NCBI RefSeq assembly: GCF_001613345.1
Contig: NZ_BDCE01000056.1
Location: 152,496-216,495, forward strand
Direction: 5' to 3'
DNA length: 64,000 nt
From: Nocardia uniformis NBRC 13702
GTDB taxonomy: Bacteria > Actinomycetota > Actinomycetes > Mycobacteriales > Mycobacteriaceae
Of this stretch, positions 26,021 through 36,939 are shown piece after piece. Position 1 is the stretch's first letter. Each line of letters begins with the position of its first letter. The position numbers and the translations under genes are program-made. The notes beneath the pieces were generated by a model. The model saw only the letters and a list, made by a program, of their open reading frames with translations, did not search any database and was not told where the DNA came from.

Positions 26021-26219
26021 AGGCCACGGCGCGCAATCGATCCAAATTCGTGAATATGACAACGACCCATATGGGATGTACGAACATGCGTTGCACGCGC
26101 AAATGAACCAGGCGCACGATGACGGGGAAGCCACACCAGGCGAGGCAGGAAATCAGAAACGGGCAGAGAATCAACCTAGTTCCATCAAAAAACGAGGAGG
26201 ATCCCGGATCGCCAACTGA
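26021..26219 (+). pseudogene. C-terminal remnant of an element gene
   Basis: An AT-richer stretch in frame with the TGA at 26219 encodes a polar tail (IREYDNDPYGMYEHALHAQM, then Gln/Lys/Arg-rich). Its 5' part was replaced by the decayed IS. It sits where integrative elements of this type (AICEs) carry a replication gene before xis and int, so it may be the end of a Rep protein, but that is only inferred from position. Confidence 0.4.
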
Positions 26220-26257
26220 AGGCGAAAGCTAAATTTGCATGAAAGAGGGTTGTGAAG

Positions 26258-26521
26258 ATGGACGATGATCAATTGGATGAGGAAGACTGGTATTCAACGG
26301 CAAGGTCCGGAACCGCAGAAAAACCGGTGACGCGAGCGGACGTGTGCGAGTTGGCAACTCCTGCCGAGACCGCCAAATATCTGCGGACCACCGTGGGCAA
26401 GCTTGCCAACGACCGGTATCTGGGGGTCGGGCCGCGCTATATGAAGTATGGCCGCAGCGTCCTCTATCCATGGGACGCCTTACGGGCCTTTATAGACGAG
26501 AACACGGCCGACAGTCTGTAG
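26258..26521 (+). CDS. Excisionase-like helix-turn-helix protein (xis)
   Basis: An 87-residue protein. The C-terminal half is a MerR-like winged helix (ATPAETAKYLRTTVGKLAND, then RYMKYGRSVLYPWDALRAFID), typical of Xis proteins encoded just before int in actinomycete integrative elements. The N-terminus is acidic. ATG 26258 is preferred because AGAGG lies nine bases upstream; the GTG at 26252 is too near. It would direct the integrase to excision. Confidence 0.85.
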   Translation: MDDDQLDEEDWYSTARSGTAEKPVTRADVCELATPAETAKYLRTTVGKLANDRYLGVGPRYMKYGRSVLYPWDALRAFIDENTADSL

Positions 26522-26674
26522 TACCTCATCCGGAGGGTTCATCGGCAACCGCACAGTTACCGCACGGGGTCTTTCGTACGTGCTTATCACTTTCCTACGC
26601 TCTCGCCACGCGGCACAGCTAATTGGCAGTGCCCCGCAGTCCAAGGCGAATAACCGAGCAGGAAGGGGCTGAGT

Positions 26675-28012
26675 ATGTCGCAGGCTGAGCTGGACCCGGG
26701 GATCCCAGGGAAGTTCAGTGAACCGAAGTGGAATGCCTCTCGTCAGACGTATCAGATCCATTGCCTCGTCGGCGAGCCGCTCGGTGAGCCAACAAAGGTC
26801 CACGCCTCCGGGAAGACGAAGCCGAAAGCCGTCGCGAATCTGAAGAAGCGAATCGCCGCATGGAAACCGAAGGCCGAGTCGCTTGGCGTGTACAGCTCGG
26901 ACGTGACGGTCGAGGCGTTATGCCTAGCGTGGCTGAAGCTGTATGAGCATGACAACACGAAACGCCCGCAGAACGCCAAACACTATCGGCGAGAGATCAA
27001 TCCCGCGACGAAAGGTTGTGGGAAACACGACAAAATCACGATTTCGGGGTCCGTGCTGGGGAAGATGAAGGCGTTGGAGGCCAGACCGTTCCACATCCGC
27101 ATCCACCTGGAGCAAATGAACGGAACCGCGTACAAGAAGACCCGCCAGAAGTCGATCCTGCGCAATACGTTTCAAATGCTTGTGGACGACGGTCTCCGCG
27201 ACGACAACCCGGTAAACAGTGTGCAGGGGAACAAGGGCAGTCGGACGAAGACCGTCAAGCGGGACCGCGTGCGAGCCGGCGTCAACCCGTACTTCCCTGA
27301 CGAACCGCAGCCGTTCACGCCAAGCGAGATGAATTGGTATCAGGATGCGGAGCGCGACTACTTCCCACGCCCGTTCGCGTCGCGATGGTTCGAGCAACGC
27401 TACATGGACTTCACGGCTTTGGCCTACGAGCTTGCTGCGCGCCCCAGCGAGGCGCTCGCTGTCCGGTTTGATGACGTCGACTTCGAACGATGGGAGGTCG
27501 CTGTCACCGGAACAATCGTCGATACCGAACTCCGCGTGCATCAGGTGAGAGCCGTCGTCGAGCAGTACGAACTCCAGGACGACGAGATCGTATTCCCGCG
27601 CGGCTGGCCAGATTTCGACGACGAGGCAGTGGTGTGCGTTGCGTATCGGCAGCCGTTCACGAAGACCGCGAAATCGATGCGGACGATCAAGGTCGGCGAC
27701 GACTGTATGGCGATACTGCGGCGACGGCAGATCGCAGCTCAGCCGGGGCAGCGCCTTGTGCTCCCCTCTCGAACGGGGAAGGTTGTGCGGTCGGAACAGA
27801 TGTCGCTGACTTGGGCCAAGATCGTGAGCGGAACCGGCCTGGAGTGGTCGACGCCAAGAACCCTGCGCTCGACCCGGGCGACCCGCGTCGCCGAGAAGTA
27901 CAAACTCCCAGCCGCTCGTCTCATCCTCGGACATGAGGAGAACTCACCCATCACGGCGCGGCACTACGTCCCCGACGAGCGCGTGGTCGTCGACTTGACC
28001 GATGCACGGTGA
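26675..28012 (+). CDS. Tyrosine recombinase/integrase of an integrative element
   Basis: A 445-residue site-specific recombinase. The N-terminal arm-binding and SAM-like region covers ~1-190. The catalytic domain has Arg in YELAARPSEALAVRFDDVD, a Lys region TKTAKSMRTIKV, the Arg box in TPRTLRSTRATRVAEKY, His in LGHEENSPITARH and the nucleophile Tyr in RHYVPD. ATG 26675 follows AAGGGG. No tRNA gene or duplicated att site was found beside it, so the integration target is unclear. Length and motifs suggest a full enzyme. Confidence 0.93.
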   Translation: MSQAELDPGIPGKFSEPKWNASRQTYQIHCLVGEPLGEPTKVHASGKTKPKAVANLKKRIAAWKPKAESLGVYSSDVTVEALCLAWLKLYEHDNTKRPQNAKHYRREINPATKGCGKHDKITISGSVLGKMKALEARPFHIRIHLEQMNGTAYKKTRQKSILRNTFQMLVDDGLRDDNPVNSVQGNKGSRTKTVKRDRVRAGVNPYFPDEPQPFTPSEMNWYQDAERDYFPRPFASRWFEQRYMDFTALAYELAARPSEALAVRFDDVDFERWEVAVTGTIVDTELRVHQVRAVVEQYELQDDEIVFPRGWPDFDDEAVVCVAYRQPFTKTAKSMRTIKVGDDCMAILRRRQIAAQPGQRLVLPSRTGKVVRSEQMSLTWAKIVSGTGLEWSTPRTLRSTRATRVAEKYKLPAARLILGHEENSPITARHYVPDERVVVDLTDAR

Positions 28013-28218
28013 GCGCCAGGGATGCCGACTGATCTGTTCAAAACGTCCACAAAACGGCCACATGCCGACTCGCGTCAACGCCCGATGCAGGTCAGGATAG
28101 GTAGGCGAGCCGAAAGGGCTACACCGAGCCCATCCTGCACCGCCGTCGCCGTGAGGCGAAGGAGTACAACGCGAAGTTCTGCGTGTAACAGCGCGAAATC
28201 ACTTGGCGGGTAAGGCAT

Positions 28219-28250
28219 CGCGTCCCCGGTCCTTTCGGACCGGGGACGCG
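28219..28250. terminator. Strong hairpin terminator
   Basis: A perfect 14-base stem, CGCGTCCCCGGTCC with GGACCGGGGACGCG, closes on the tetraloop TTTC. It lies about 200 bases after the integrase and before the regulator at 28309. The rest of 28013-28308 shows no gene; a short untranslated RNA ending at this hairpin cannot be excluded. Confidence 0.8.
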
Positions 28251-28308
28251 CTCGCTTACTGTCCATCGCGCGGTAGCTGTCGGATGTACTCGGTTCTGGA
28301 GGAAGCAG

Positions 28309-29040
28309 ATGAGCGGGCCGCATATGGCCATTGCGGGATACCTTCGGGAACGTCGCGAGGCCGAGCGAATGACCCGCACCGAACTCGCCACCCGAGCGGG
28401 AATCTCCGAGGGTCTGATCCAGAAGCTCGAACAGGGCATCCGACCCCCCACACCCACCGCGCTCAACATCCTCTTCGAGGCGTTGGGCGTGCCTCCGGTC
28501 TTCCGCGACTACGCCGCGATAGTCCTACAACCCGAGCTGACCACCATTTCGGACGCCGGGCTCGTACCGAGCCGAGCCGAACTGGTCTTTCTCGAGAGCG
28601 TGCCGCACCCGGCCTGCTACGTCACCACCCCCGCGCAGGACATCGTCGCAACCAATACCGCCTACGCCCGCGCGTTTCCGGGCCAGGAGCCCGGCACCAA
28701 TATCATCGCGTGGATGCTGCTGGACCCGCGCGCCCGCGTGGCGGTCGACGACTGGGAACGCGAAGCCCACGTGATGGTGCAGGCGTTCCGGCATATGGCT
28801 CCGGGTATCACCGCCCCCGAACGCATCGCCGAGATCATCCGGCTCGTCGAGCGGTCCCCCGACTGGCACCGACTGTGGTCCACCGATATTCCACCAGCCG
28901 ATATGGTTCCGCGGCCGCTCCGCATCCGTCCGGTCGACGACGGCGCCTGGACGGCCATGCACGCGCACCTCTTGCGCTGCGCGCTGCCGCGGCGGGACTG
29001 GCGGATGTTCTGCCTGGTGCCGATCTCGACACCGTTGTGA
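28309..29040 (+). CDS. XRE-family regulator with MmyB-like ligand-binding domain
   Basis: A 243-residue transcription factor. Residues ~6-65 are an XRE helix-turn-helix (LRERREAERMTRTELATRAG, ISEGLIQKLEQG, PTALNILFEALGV). From ~85 on is a PAS-like MmyB domain (CYVTTPAQDIVATNTAYARA, MLLDPRARVAVDDWE). Such proteins sense a hydrophobic ligand and often control a neighbouring gene. Palindromes lie just downstream, before the small ORF and the HNH gene. ATG 28309. Confidence 0.9.
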   Translation: MSGPHMAIAGYLRERREAERMTRTELATRAGISEGLIQKLEQGIRPPTPTALNILFEALGVPPVFRDYAAIVLQPELTTISDAGLVPSRAELVFLESVPHPACYVTTPAQDIVATNTAYARAFPGQEPGTNIIAWMLLDPRARVAVDDWEREAHVMVQAFRHMAPGITAPERIAEIIRLVERSPDWHRLWSTDIPPADMVPRPLRIRPVDDGAWTAMHAHLLRCALPRRDWRMFCLVPISTPL

Positions 29041-29051
29041 TCCTGTAATCG

Positions 29052-29172
29052 GTTTCACTGAAACAAAATCGGGGATCCTTCCGTTGTACAAGTACGGCCG
29101 AGGGGCGCGCCGCTGTCTACGGCACCCTGCGGCGGGGCGGAAATAAATCACCCGACAACGGTTGACCGTTGT
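29052..29172. promoter_or_regulatory. Operator-like palindromes upstream of the HNH unit
   Basis: GTTTCA-C-TGAAAC lies at 29052-29064 and ACAACGGT-TG-ACCGTTGT at 29155-29172; an extra half-site CCGTTGT is at 29081-29087. The second palindrome ends six bases before an ATG at 29179. The XRE/MmyB-like protein encoded just upstream is the natural candidate to bind here. Confidence 0.55.
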
Positions 29173-29178
29173 GCCACC

Positions 29179-29331
29179 ATGAGTTTCGAGATCATCGATC
29201 CGACCGCACGGTCGGCGACACGCAGGAAGGAGGAGACGGCTTTGAATCCGGAGTTCACCCGAGACCATGCCCCAGCGCGCGGGCTCGATCAGCTCGGTCG
29301 GAGTATCGGCCGTCTCGTCGAGCGGGCCTGA
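29179..29331 (+). CDS. Possible small protein before the HNH gene
   Basis: A 50-codon frame from ATG 29179, or 29 codons from TTG 29242, which has a strong AGGAGG eight bases upstream. The C-terminal part reads RGLDQLGRSIGRLVERA, an amphipathic helix. It ends 55 bases before the HNH gene. It could be a leader peptide or a small helix protein. I do not recognise it. Confidence 0.35.
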   Translation: MSFEIIDPTARSATRRKEETALNPEFTRDHAPARGLDQLGRSIGRLVERA

Positions 29332-29386
29332 CCCGCCATCCTCCTTCGCCTCCTCCTCTCTTCATTTCACGAAACATGGTGACCCC

Positions 29387-29926
29387 ATGCACTTCCGTCA
29401 TGCCGACCTGGAAATAACCGCCGACAACTGGATACACAGCGGAGTGCTGCTCCTCAACGCCTCCTACGAGGCGCTGACCGAGATCCGCGCCGAACGCGCC
29501 GTGGTGCTGCTCATCACCGGTGCCGCCGAGCCGGTAACCGAGCGTGAGCCGCACTTCGCGATCAGGTCGAAGCATGTGGAGATCGGCCTGCCCGAGACCA
29601 TCCGGCTGCTGCGCTACGTGTACCTCGAGCACAGCCTGCTGGTCACCGACGGCAGCCGCGCGACCCTCCCGGCGGTACTGCGACGGGACAACTACCGATG
29701 CGGTTACTGCACCGACTGGGCCCGCACCGTGGACCACATTCGCCCGCGCAGCCGGGGTGGCCCCAATACCTGGGACAACCTCATCGCCGCCTGCGGACGA
29801 TGCAATTCGCACAAGGCGGACCGGACTCCGGAAGAGGCCGGTATGCGCCTGCTGTGGGAGCCGAAGGCGCCCAGGGATATGGAGAAGAGACAACGGCGGA
29901 TCTGGAAGGAACTGGCCGCCTCTTAG
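29387..29926 (+). CDS. HNH endonuclease
   Basis: A 179-residue protein. Residues ~1-85 are a conserved N-terminal region of the actinobacterial HNH family (VLLLNASYEALTEI, RAVVLL). The HNH domain follows: zinc pairs CGYC and CGRC, with TVDHIRPRSRGGPNTWDNLIAA between them, giving the metal and catalytic His/Asn residues. It would nick or cut DNA. ATG 29387 was chosen because homology starts there; an open frame runs back to 29267. These proteins are common single genes in Nocardia and Mycobacterium genomes and their role is unclear. Confidence 0.88.
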   Translation: MHFRHADLEITADNWIHSGVLLLNASYEALTEIRAERAVVLLITGAAEPVTEREPHFAIRSKHVEIGLPETIRLLRYVYLEHSLLVTDGSRATLPAVLRRDNYRCGYCTDWARTVDHIRPRSRGGPNTWDNLIAACGRCNSHKADRTPEEAGMRLLWEPKAPRDMEKRQRRIWKELAAS

Positions 29927-29986
29927 CCGAAAACGACCGAAGTAGATGTAGATACAGCGTGATCGGGACGAAAGGAGCGAGATCCG

Positions 29987-30253
29987 ATGACGAATACAGC
30001 AGTGCAGGAGCTGACCCTCGCGGACCTGCTCCCCATCTCCGATTCGAAGGACTACTGGCAGCACGCCGCCTGCAAGGGTGATCCGAACCACGACGCCTGG
30101 TTCCCGTATCCCTCGCAGGACTTCGACTACGCGCGAACCATCTGCGCGGGCTGCCCGATCCGGCGCGAATGCGGTGACTTCGCTTCGCGCACCGGCCAGT
30201 CCGGTGTGTGGGGCGGCCACGAGTACGACCGCGGCAACCTGATTCGCGACTGA
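29987..30253 (+). CDS. WhiB-like iron-sulfur transcription factor
   Basis: An 88-residue Wbl protein. The four cluster Cys are C29 in AACKG and the set in CAGCPIRREC; the turn GVWGG follows, then a short C-terminus with few basic residues. Wbl proteins bind a [4Fe-4S] cluster and act with the main sigma factor in redox or developmental control. ATG 29987 has GAAAGGAG upstream. Which Wbl class it belongs to cannot be decided by eye. The 137 bases after it hold no gene. Confidence 0.93.
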   Translation: MTNTAVQELTLADLLPISDSKDYWQHAACKGDPNHDAWFPYPSQDFDYARTICAGCPIRRECGDFASRTGQSGVWGGHEYDRGNLIRD

Positions 30254-30390
30254 ACACCCATAAGAGAACACCGGCAAGAGAGGCCGTCGCTGTGCCACCG
30301 GCACCGCGGCGGCCTCGATTCGTCTCCACCCCGCCGCCGAACCCCGCCTGACCTGCGGGGCGATTATGGCGTGAACATAGACTGAAGATC

Positions 30391-32070
30391 GTGGGAACTC
30401 ATCGCGCCGGTGCTCGGCCACGAGGTATCAGCAAGGGACCGGTTATCGCCTTGGTGGCAGTGCTTCTGCTAGCGGTGGCCGTGGTCGGCTGGAGCTGGTT
30501 GCAGGAACGGGCGAAGGAACGCGATGCCGCCGCGGCCGCGAGCTGTGCCGAGGGCACCGCCACGCTGAACGTCACCGTCGATCCCGATATCGTCACACCG
30601 GTCCGGGCCGCCGCCGATCGGTACAACGCCACCAATCCGCGTATCCGCGACCATTGCGCACAGGTGGTGGTGAACCCGCAGCCGTCGGCGGCCATGGTGG
30701 CGGCCTTCACCTCGAACGAGCCCTGGAATACGGCGCTGGGACCGCAGCCCGCACTGTGGATTCCGAATTCCGCGCGCGCGGTGGAACTCATGCGGGTGCC
30801 GGGTCTCATCGAGGGCACGCCCGTGCCGGTCGCGGTGAGCGCCATCGCCCTCGGCGCACCCGATGAATTGCGTCGCGCGCTCGAGGCCGCGCAGGTGACC
30901 TGGTCGGATCTACCTCGGCTACAACAGGGTTCGCTCGCCGAGATCGGATTGGGCGGCTGGGGTGGGCTGCGCCTGGCCATGCCGTCCGGCGATGACACCC
31001 TCGCGCTCGCGCTCGCGGTCGGGTCGGGGGTCTCGGGTTCGGATCCGCTCACCGACGAGGCCGCAGGTTCCGGACAGGTGGTCTCGGCCATCTCGCGGCT
31101 GGCGGCCGGTGCGCCACCGGCATCGGATCCGGCCGCGGCACTCACCGAGGCGGCCACCGCCACCGATCTGCCGAACGCGCCCATTCACGCGGTGACCGCC
31201 ACCGAACAGCAGATCAGGGCGGCCGAGGGCGGCCTGACCGTATTCCGGCCGGTCGGCAACGCACCGGTGGCCGACTATCCGGCGGCACTGCTCAATGGCT
31301 CGTGGGTGGATCAAACCCAGGGGCTCGGAGCCGGGCTGTTCGCGGACTTCCTGCGCGCCCCGGAGCAGGCGAAATTATTCACCGACAACGGTTTCGGCGC
31401 CGCACCGCCTACCGGACCGAAGGTTCCGGCCAAGCAGGTCCTCCAGCAGGTGCAGCAGGTGCTCGCGAATCCGGTCCTGGGCGTGCGGGCCACGGCACTC
31501 GTCGATGTGTCCTCGTCCATGGGCACCACCGACGGCACACTGACCCGGCTGGCGAATACCCTGGGCGCGCTGCAATCCACCATGAATGTCATGCCGCCCG
31601 ATTTCGGTTTGGGCGTATGGACTTTCAGCAAGGATCTCGTCGGCACCGACCCGTACCAGGTGGTGTCGGCCACCGGGCCGCTGACCGACGCCCACCGCGC
31701 CGAGATCGCGCAGGCGCTCAGCGCCGTGACCGTGACGAGCTCGCAGACCGATCGCGCCTACCCCAGCCTGTCGGCCGCCTACCAGGCCGCCGTCGCGGGA
31801 TATGTATCCGGACAAACCAATTCGGTCCTGCTCATTACCGACGGCCCGACCGACGACTCCCCCATTACCGGCGATCAACTCCTCGCCGAGATCGCCGACG
31901 CCACCGATCCGGCCCGCCCGGTGCGCGTGGACGTGATTGTGGTCGGCAGTCAGGGCCCCCAGACCCTGCAAACCCTCGCCGAGCAGACCGGTGGTACGTA
32001 CACTCGCGTACCCACGACCAATGAGCTCGCCTTCGGCTCCGCAATGAACCAGGCGCTGACCACACCCTGA
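30391..32070 (+). CDS. Membrane-anchored or secreted VWA-domain protein
   Basis: A 559-residue protein. A basic N-terminus and one hydrophobic segment (~19-35, VIALVAVLLLAVAVVGW) put the rest outside the cell. Residues ~55-330 resemble a solute-binding fold. A von Willebrand A domain covers ~365-555 with a MIDAS motif DVSSSMGTT and LLITDGPTDD. Such proteins act in metal-dependent adhesion or complex assembly at the cell surface; the partner is unknown. GTG 30391 is the first start in frame. It is a single-gene unit closed by the terminator at 32260. Confidence 0.88.
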   Translation: MGTHRAGARPRGISKGPVIALVAVLLLAVAVVGWSWLQERAKERDAAAAASCAEGTATLNVTVDPDIVTPVRAAADRYNATNPRIRDHCAQVVVNPQPSAAMVAAFTSNEPWNTALGPQPALWIPNSARAVELMRVPGLIEGTPVPVAVSAIALGAPDELRRALEAAQVTWSDLPRLQQGSLAEIGLGGWGGLRLAMPSGDDTLALALAVGSGVSGSDPLTDEAAGSGQVVSAISRLAAGAPPASDPAAALTEAATATDLPNAPIHAVTATEQQIRAAEGGLTVFRPVGNAPVADYPAALLNGSWVDQTQGLGAGLFADFLRAPEQAKLFTDNGFGAAPPTGPKVPAKQVLQQVQQVLANPVLGVRATALVDVSSSMGTTDGTLTRLANTLGALQSTMNVMPPDFGLGVWTFSKDLVGTDPYQVVSATGPLTDAHRAEIAQALSAVTVTSSQTDRAYPSLSAAYQAAVAGYVSGQTNSVLLITDGPTDDSPITGDQLLAEIADATDPARPVRVDVIVVGSQGPQTLQTLAEQTGGTYTRVPTTNELAFGSAMNQALTTP

Positions 32071-32110
32071 CCGTGGCATCCGAGGACCGGGCCAGCTGTC
32101 CCGCGCCCCG

Positions 32111-32163
32111 GTCCGCTCCGGTCCGCTCCGGTCCGCTCCGGTCCGCTCCGGTCCGCTCCGGTC
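32111..32163. repeat. Tandem repeat of a 10-base unit
   Basis: GTCCGCTCCG is repeated five times without change and a sixth copy begins. It lies 40 bases after the VWA gene stop, in non-coding DNA, and probably varies in copy number between strains. Confidence 0.95.
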
Positions 32164-32259
32164 ACGAAAGGTGCGGTACTTCGGCTGCGCACCGAGAACC
32201 CGACACCCACCAATCCAACGGCGCAGTCTGATCCAGCCGCCCAGGGCCCTCATACAACA

Positions 32260-32304
32260 GCCCAGCGCCCCACCGGTTTCCGAGAAACCAATGGGGCGCT
32301 GGGC
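32260..32304. terminator. Bidirectional terminator between the VWA gene and gcvP
   Basis: GCCCAGCGCCCCA (32260-32272) pairs with TGGGGCGCTGGGC (32292-32304), and inside them GGTTTC pairs with GAAACC around CGA. The long hairpin lies between convergent genes and 20 bases beyond the gcvP stop. Confidence 0.88.
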
Positions 32305-32323
32305 GCTATGTCGCGACTGATGA

Positions 32324-35161
<2,838 letters not shown>

Positions 35162-35225
35162 GGCGGCTCCAAGGGTCGGGCGGGTCGTCGCGCCATCGCT
35201 GCGGGCGCGGACGACGAGTCGGGTG

Positions 35226-35420
35226 CCCTCCCCCTCTGTCGTTGGCGCCTGAGAGATTCGGGCCCGCTTGTGAGCGGTGCCCTTTCCCCATGGGCGGATG
35301 GCTCGCGGCCACCGCTTTCCAGAGGCGTCGAATCTCCGTACGGTCCCTTGTGCCTGAGAGATTGACGGGGAGGTGCTGCTCCTTCGGCGTCCGGTGTTGA
35401 CCGGAACTCTCCCGCACGGC
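35226..35420 (-). ncRNA. Tandem glycine riboswitch (gcvT motif) controlling gcvP
   Basis: In the gcvP leader two aptamers occur in a row. The first (~35420-35340) has GGGAGAGTTCC, then CGCCGAAGGAGCA and AATCTCTCAGGCACAAGGGACCG-like core (AATCTCTCAGGCAC). The second (~35340-35226) has ACGGAGATTC and GAATCTCTCAGGCGC-type core before a GAGGGGGAG. The two CTCTCAGGC boxes are the signature. Glycine binding would turn on gcvP, letting the cell burn excess glycine. Confidence 0.92.
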
Positions 35421-35528
35421 GGCGACGCACTGCCCAGTCTAAGGGGCGACAAGTTACAGGAATATTGCCTGGGTCATTTTCACACCCGTGTCACGCGGAC
35501 CGTCCTCGCCATCCCGGCATGCTGCCCT

Positions 35529-35606
35529 CGTCATCCCGGCATATTTTCGGCCGGGATCCACTGCCTCGGAAGGGTGGATTCCGGCCAAAAGCACGCCGGA
35601 ATGACG
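35529..35606. repeat. Palindromic interspersed repeat, copy 1
   Basis: CGTCATCCCGGCATATTTTC leads into GGCCGGGATCCA, and the far end reads TGGATTCCGGCCAAAAGC then GCCGGAATGACG, so the 78-base unit folds back on itself. Copies 2 and 3 are at 41341 and 44952. It lies between gcvP and the MerR gene. Confidence 0.88.
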
Positions 35607-35648
35607 GGCGCGACGTGTGACCGAATGACGGCGTAACGACGGGGGCGA

Positions 35649-36212
35649 TTAACCGGTCTTGCGGTTCATCCGCGTCTTGCGGCGGAACGACAATTCGTCC
35701 TCGGGGTGGTCGGTGAGACTGCCCGATTCGGCGCGCTCGGCCGGGAAACTGGCTATGGCGCCGGTCAATTCGCGCATGGCCCCACTGACGGCGATACCGA
35801 AGACGCCCTGTCCACCCTGGAGTAAATCGACGACCTCCTCGGGTGAGGTGCACTCGTACACCGTGGTCCCATCGGAGAACAGCGTGATTCCCGCTAGATC
35901 CTCCACGCCGCGATTGCGCAGGTGGTCCACCGCGATGCGGATGTTCTGCAGTGAGATGCCCGCATCGAGCAGCCGCTTCACAATTTTGAGGACCAGGATG
36001 TCCTTGAAGGAATACAGACGCTGGCTACCGGAGCCGGTAGCGGTACGGATGGATGGTGCGACCAGTCCGGTGCGGGCCCAGTAGTCGAGCTGCCGGTAGG
36101 TGATCCCGGCCGTCTCACATGCAGTGGGCACCCGGTAACCGACTAGCTCGTCCGGGACGGTGTCGTCGGGGAACAGCCCTGGCTGCACCACATCCTGCGG
36201 TTGATCTCCCAC
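35649..36212 (-). CDS. MerR-family regulator (Rv1830-like)
   Basis: A 187-residue MerR-type protein with a winged helix VGYRVPTACETAGITYRQLD, YWARTGLVAPS, and SGSQRLYSFKDILVLKIVKR, a dimerisation helix and a C-terminal part ending in basic residues. It corresponds in order and sequence type to M. tuberculosis Rv1830, which lies between the DUF151 gene and gcvP. No metal-binding Cys are present. It lies 172 bases after the DUF151 gene, a spacer without a gene. Targets are not visible here. Confidence 0.9.
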   Translation of the reverse strand: MGDQPQDVVQPGLFPDDTVPDELVGYRVPTACETAGITYRQLDYWARTGLVAPSIRTATGSGSQRLYSFKDILVLKIVKRLLDAGISLQNIRIAVDHLRNRGVEDLAGITLFSDGTTVYECTSPEEVVDLLQGGQGVFGIAVSGAMRELTGAIASFPAERAESGSLTDHPEDELSFRRKTRMNRKTG

Positions 36213-36384
36213 TGACTACTCCCTCACTACCGTGGCCTATCAGGGCTCGTCATCGACACTGGAGCTGTATGGCCTAACTGTCGAGGCTACTCCCCTGATT
36301 GTCCCGGCAGCATCGGCATCCGACCAAGCCTGCTGGGCCGCGTGTTTCTCACCCTAAACCTGAGGTCGAGACCCGAAAAGGAGC

Positions 36385-36858
36385 TCAGCTGTCGGTGGCC
36401 TTGAAGTCGTCGGGCGATACCGACTCGAGAAACTCCTTGAACTTCTCGACTTCGTCCTCTTTCTCGTCCGGCATGACCAGGCCGGCCTCTTCGAGAACCG
36501 CCTCTTCGGCATAGATCGGACATCCGACCCGCAACGCGATGGCGACGGAGTCCGACGGCCGTGCGGAGATGCGCGGTCCGTTCTCGAAGACCAGATCGGC
36601 GTAGAAGGTGCCCTCCTGCAGATCCACGATCCGCACCTCTTTCAAGGTGTGGCCCAAGTCCTTGATGAGGATTTTGATCAGATCGTGGGTCAGTGGCCGA
36701 ATGGGCGTGACGCCCTCCTGCTCGAGCACGATCGCGGTCGCCTCGGCCTGCCCGATCCAAATGGGCAGATACCTGTCTCCGGACACCTCGCGAAGCAACA
36801 GCACGGGCTGGTTCTGTGGTTGTTCGACACGGATGCCGATCACACGCATTTCACTCAT
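36385..36858 (-). CDS. DUF151 bifunctional nuclease family protein (Rv1829-like)
   Basis: A 157-residue protein: MRVIGIRVEQPQNQPVLLLRE, YLPIWIGQAEATAI, GPRISARPSDSVAIALRVGCPIYA, and an acidic C-terminal UvrB/UvrC-like helix (EKEDEVEKFKEFLE). The family has reported nuclease activity in plants and its bacterial role is unclear. ATG 36858 has GGGAGGC upstream. The gene is always close to garA and the two MerR genes in mycolic-acid bacteria, as here. Confidence 0.92.
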   Translation of the reverse strand: MSEMRVIGIRVEQPQNQPVLLLREVSGDRYLPIWIGQAEATAIVLEQEGVTPIRPLTHDLIKILIKDLGHTLKEVRIVDLQEGTFYADLVFENGPRISARPSDSVAIALRVGCPIYAEEAVLEEAGLVMPDEKEDEVEKFKEFLESVSPDDFKATDS

Positions 36859-36939
36859 CGCCACTGCCTCCCAAATACTCAACCCGGCCGCCAGCCCTGC
36901 CATCCGAGTCAGCCGTATCACCGAGTCTAGGCGAAGATT

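Noticed and set aside
28013..28218. Possible tRNA or att site after the integrase
   Set aside because: No cloverleaf or T-arm could be drawn, and no repeat of this DNA was found at the left side of the element.
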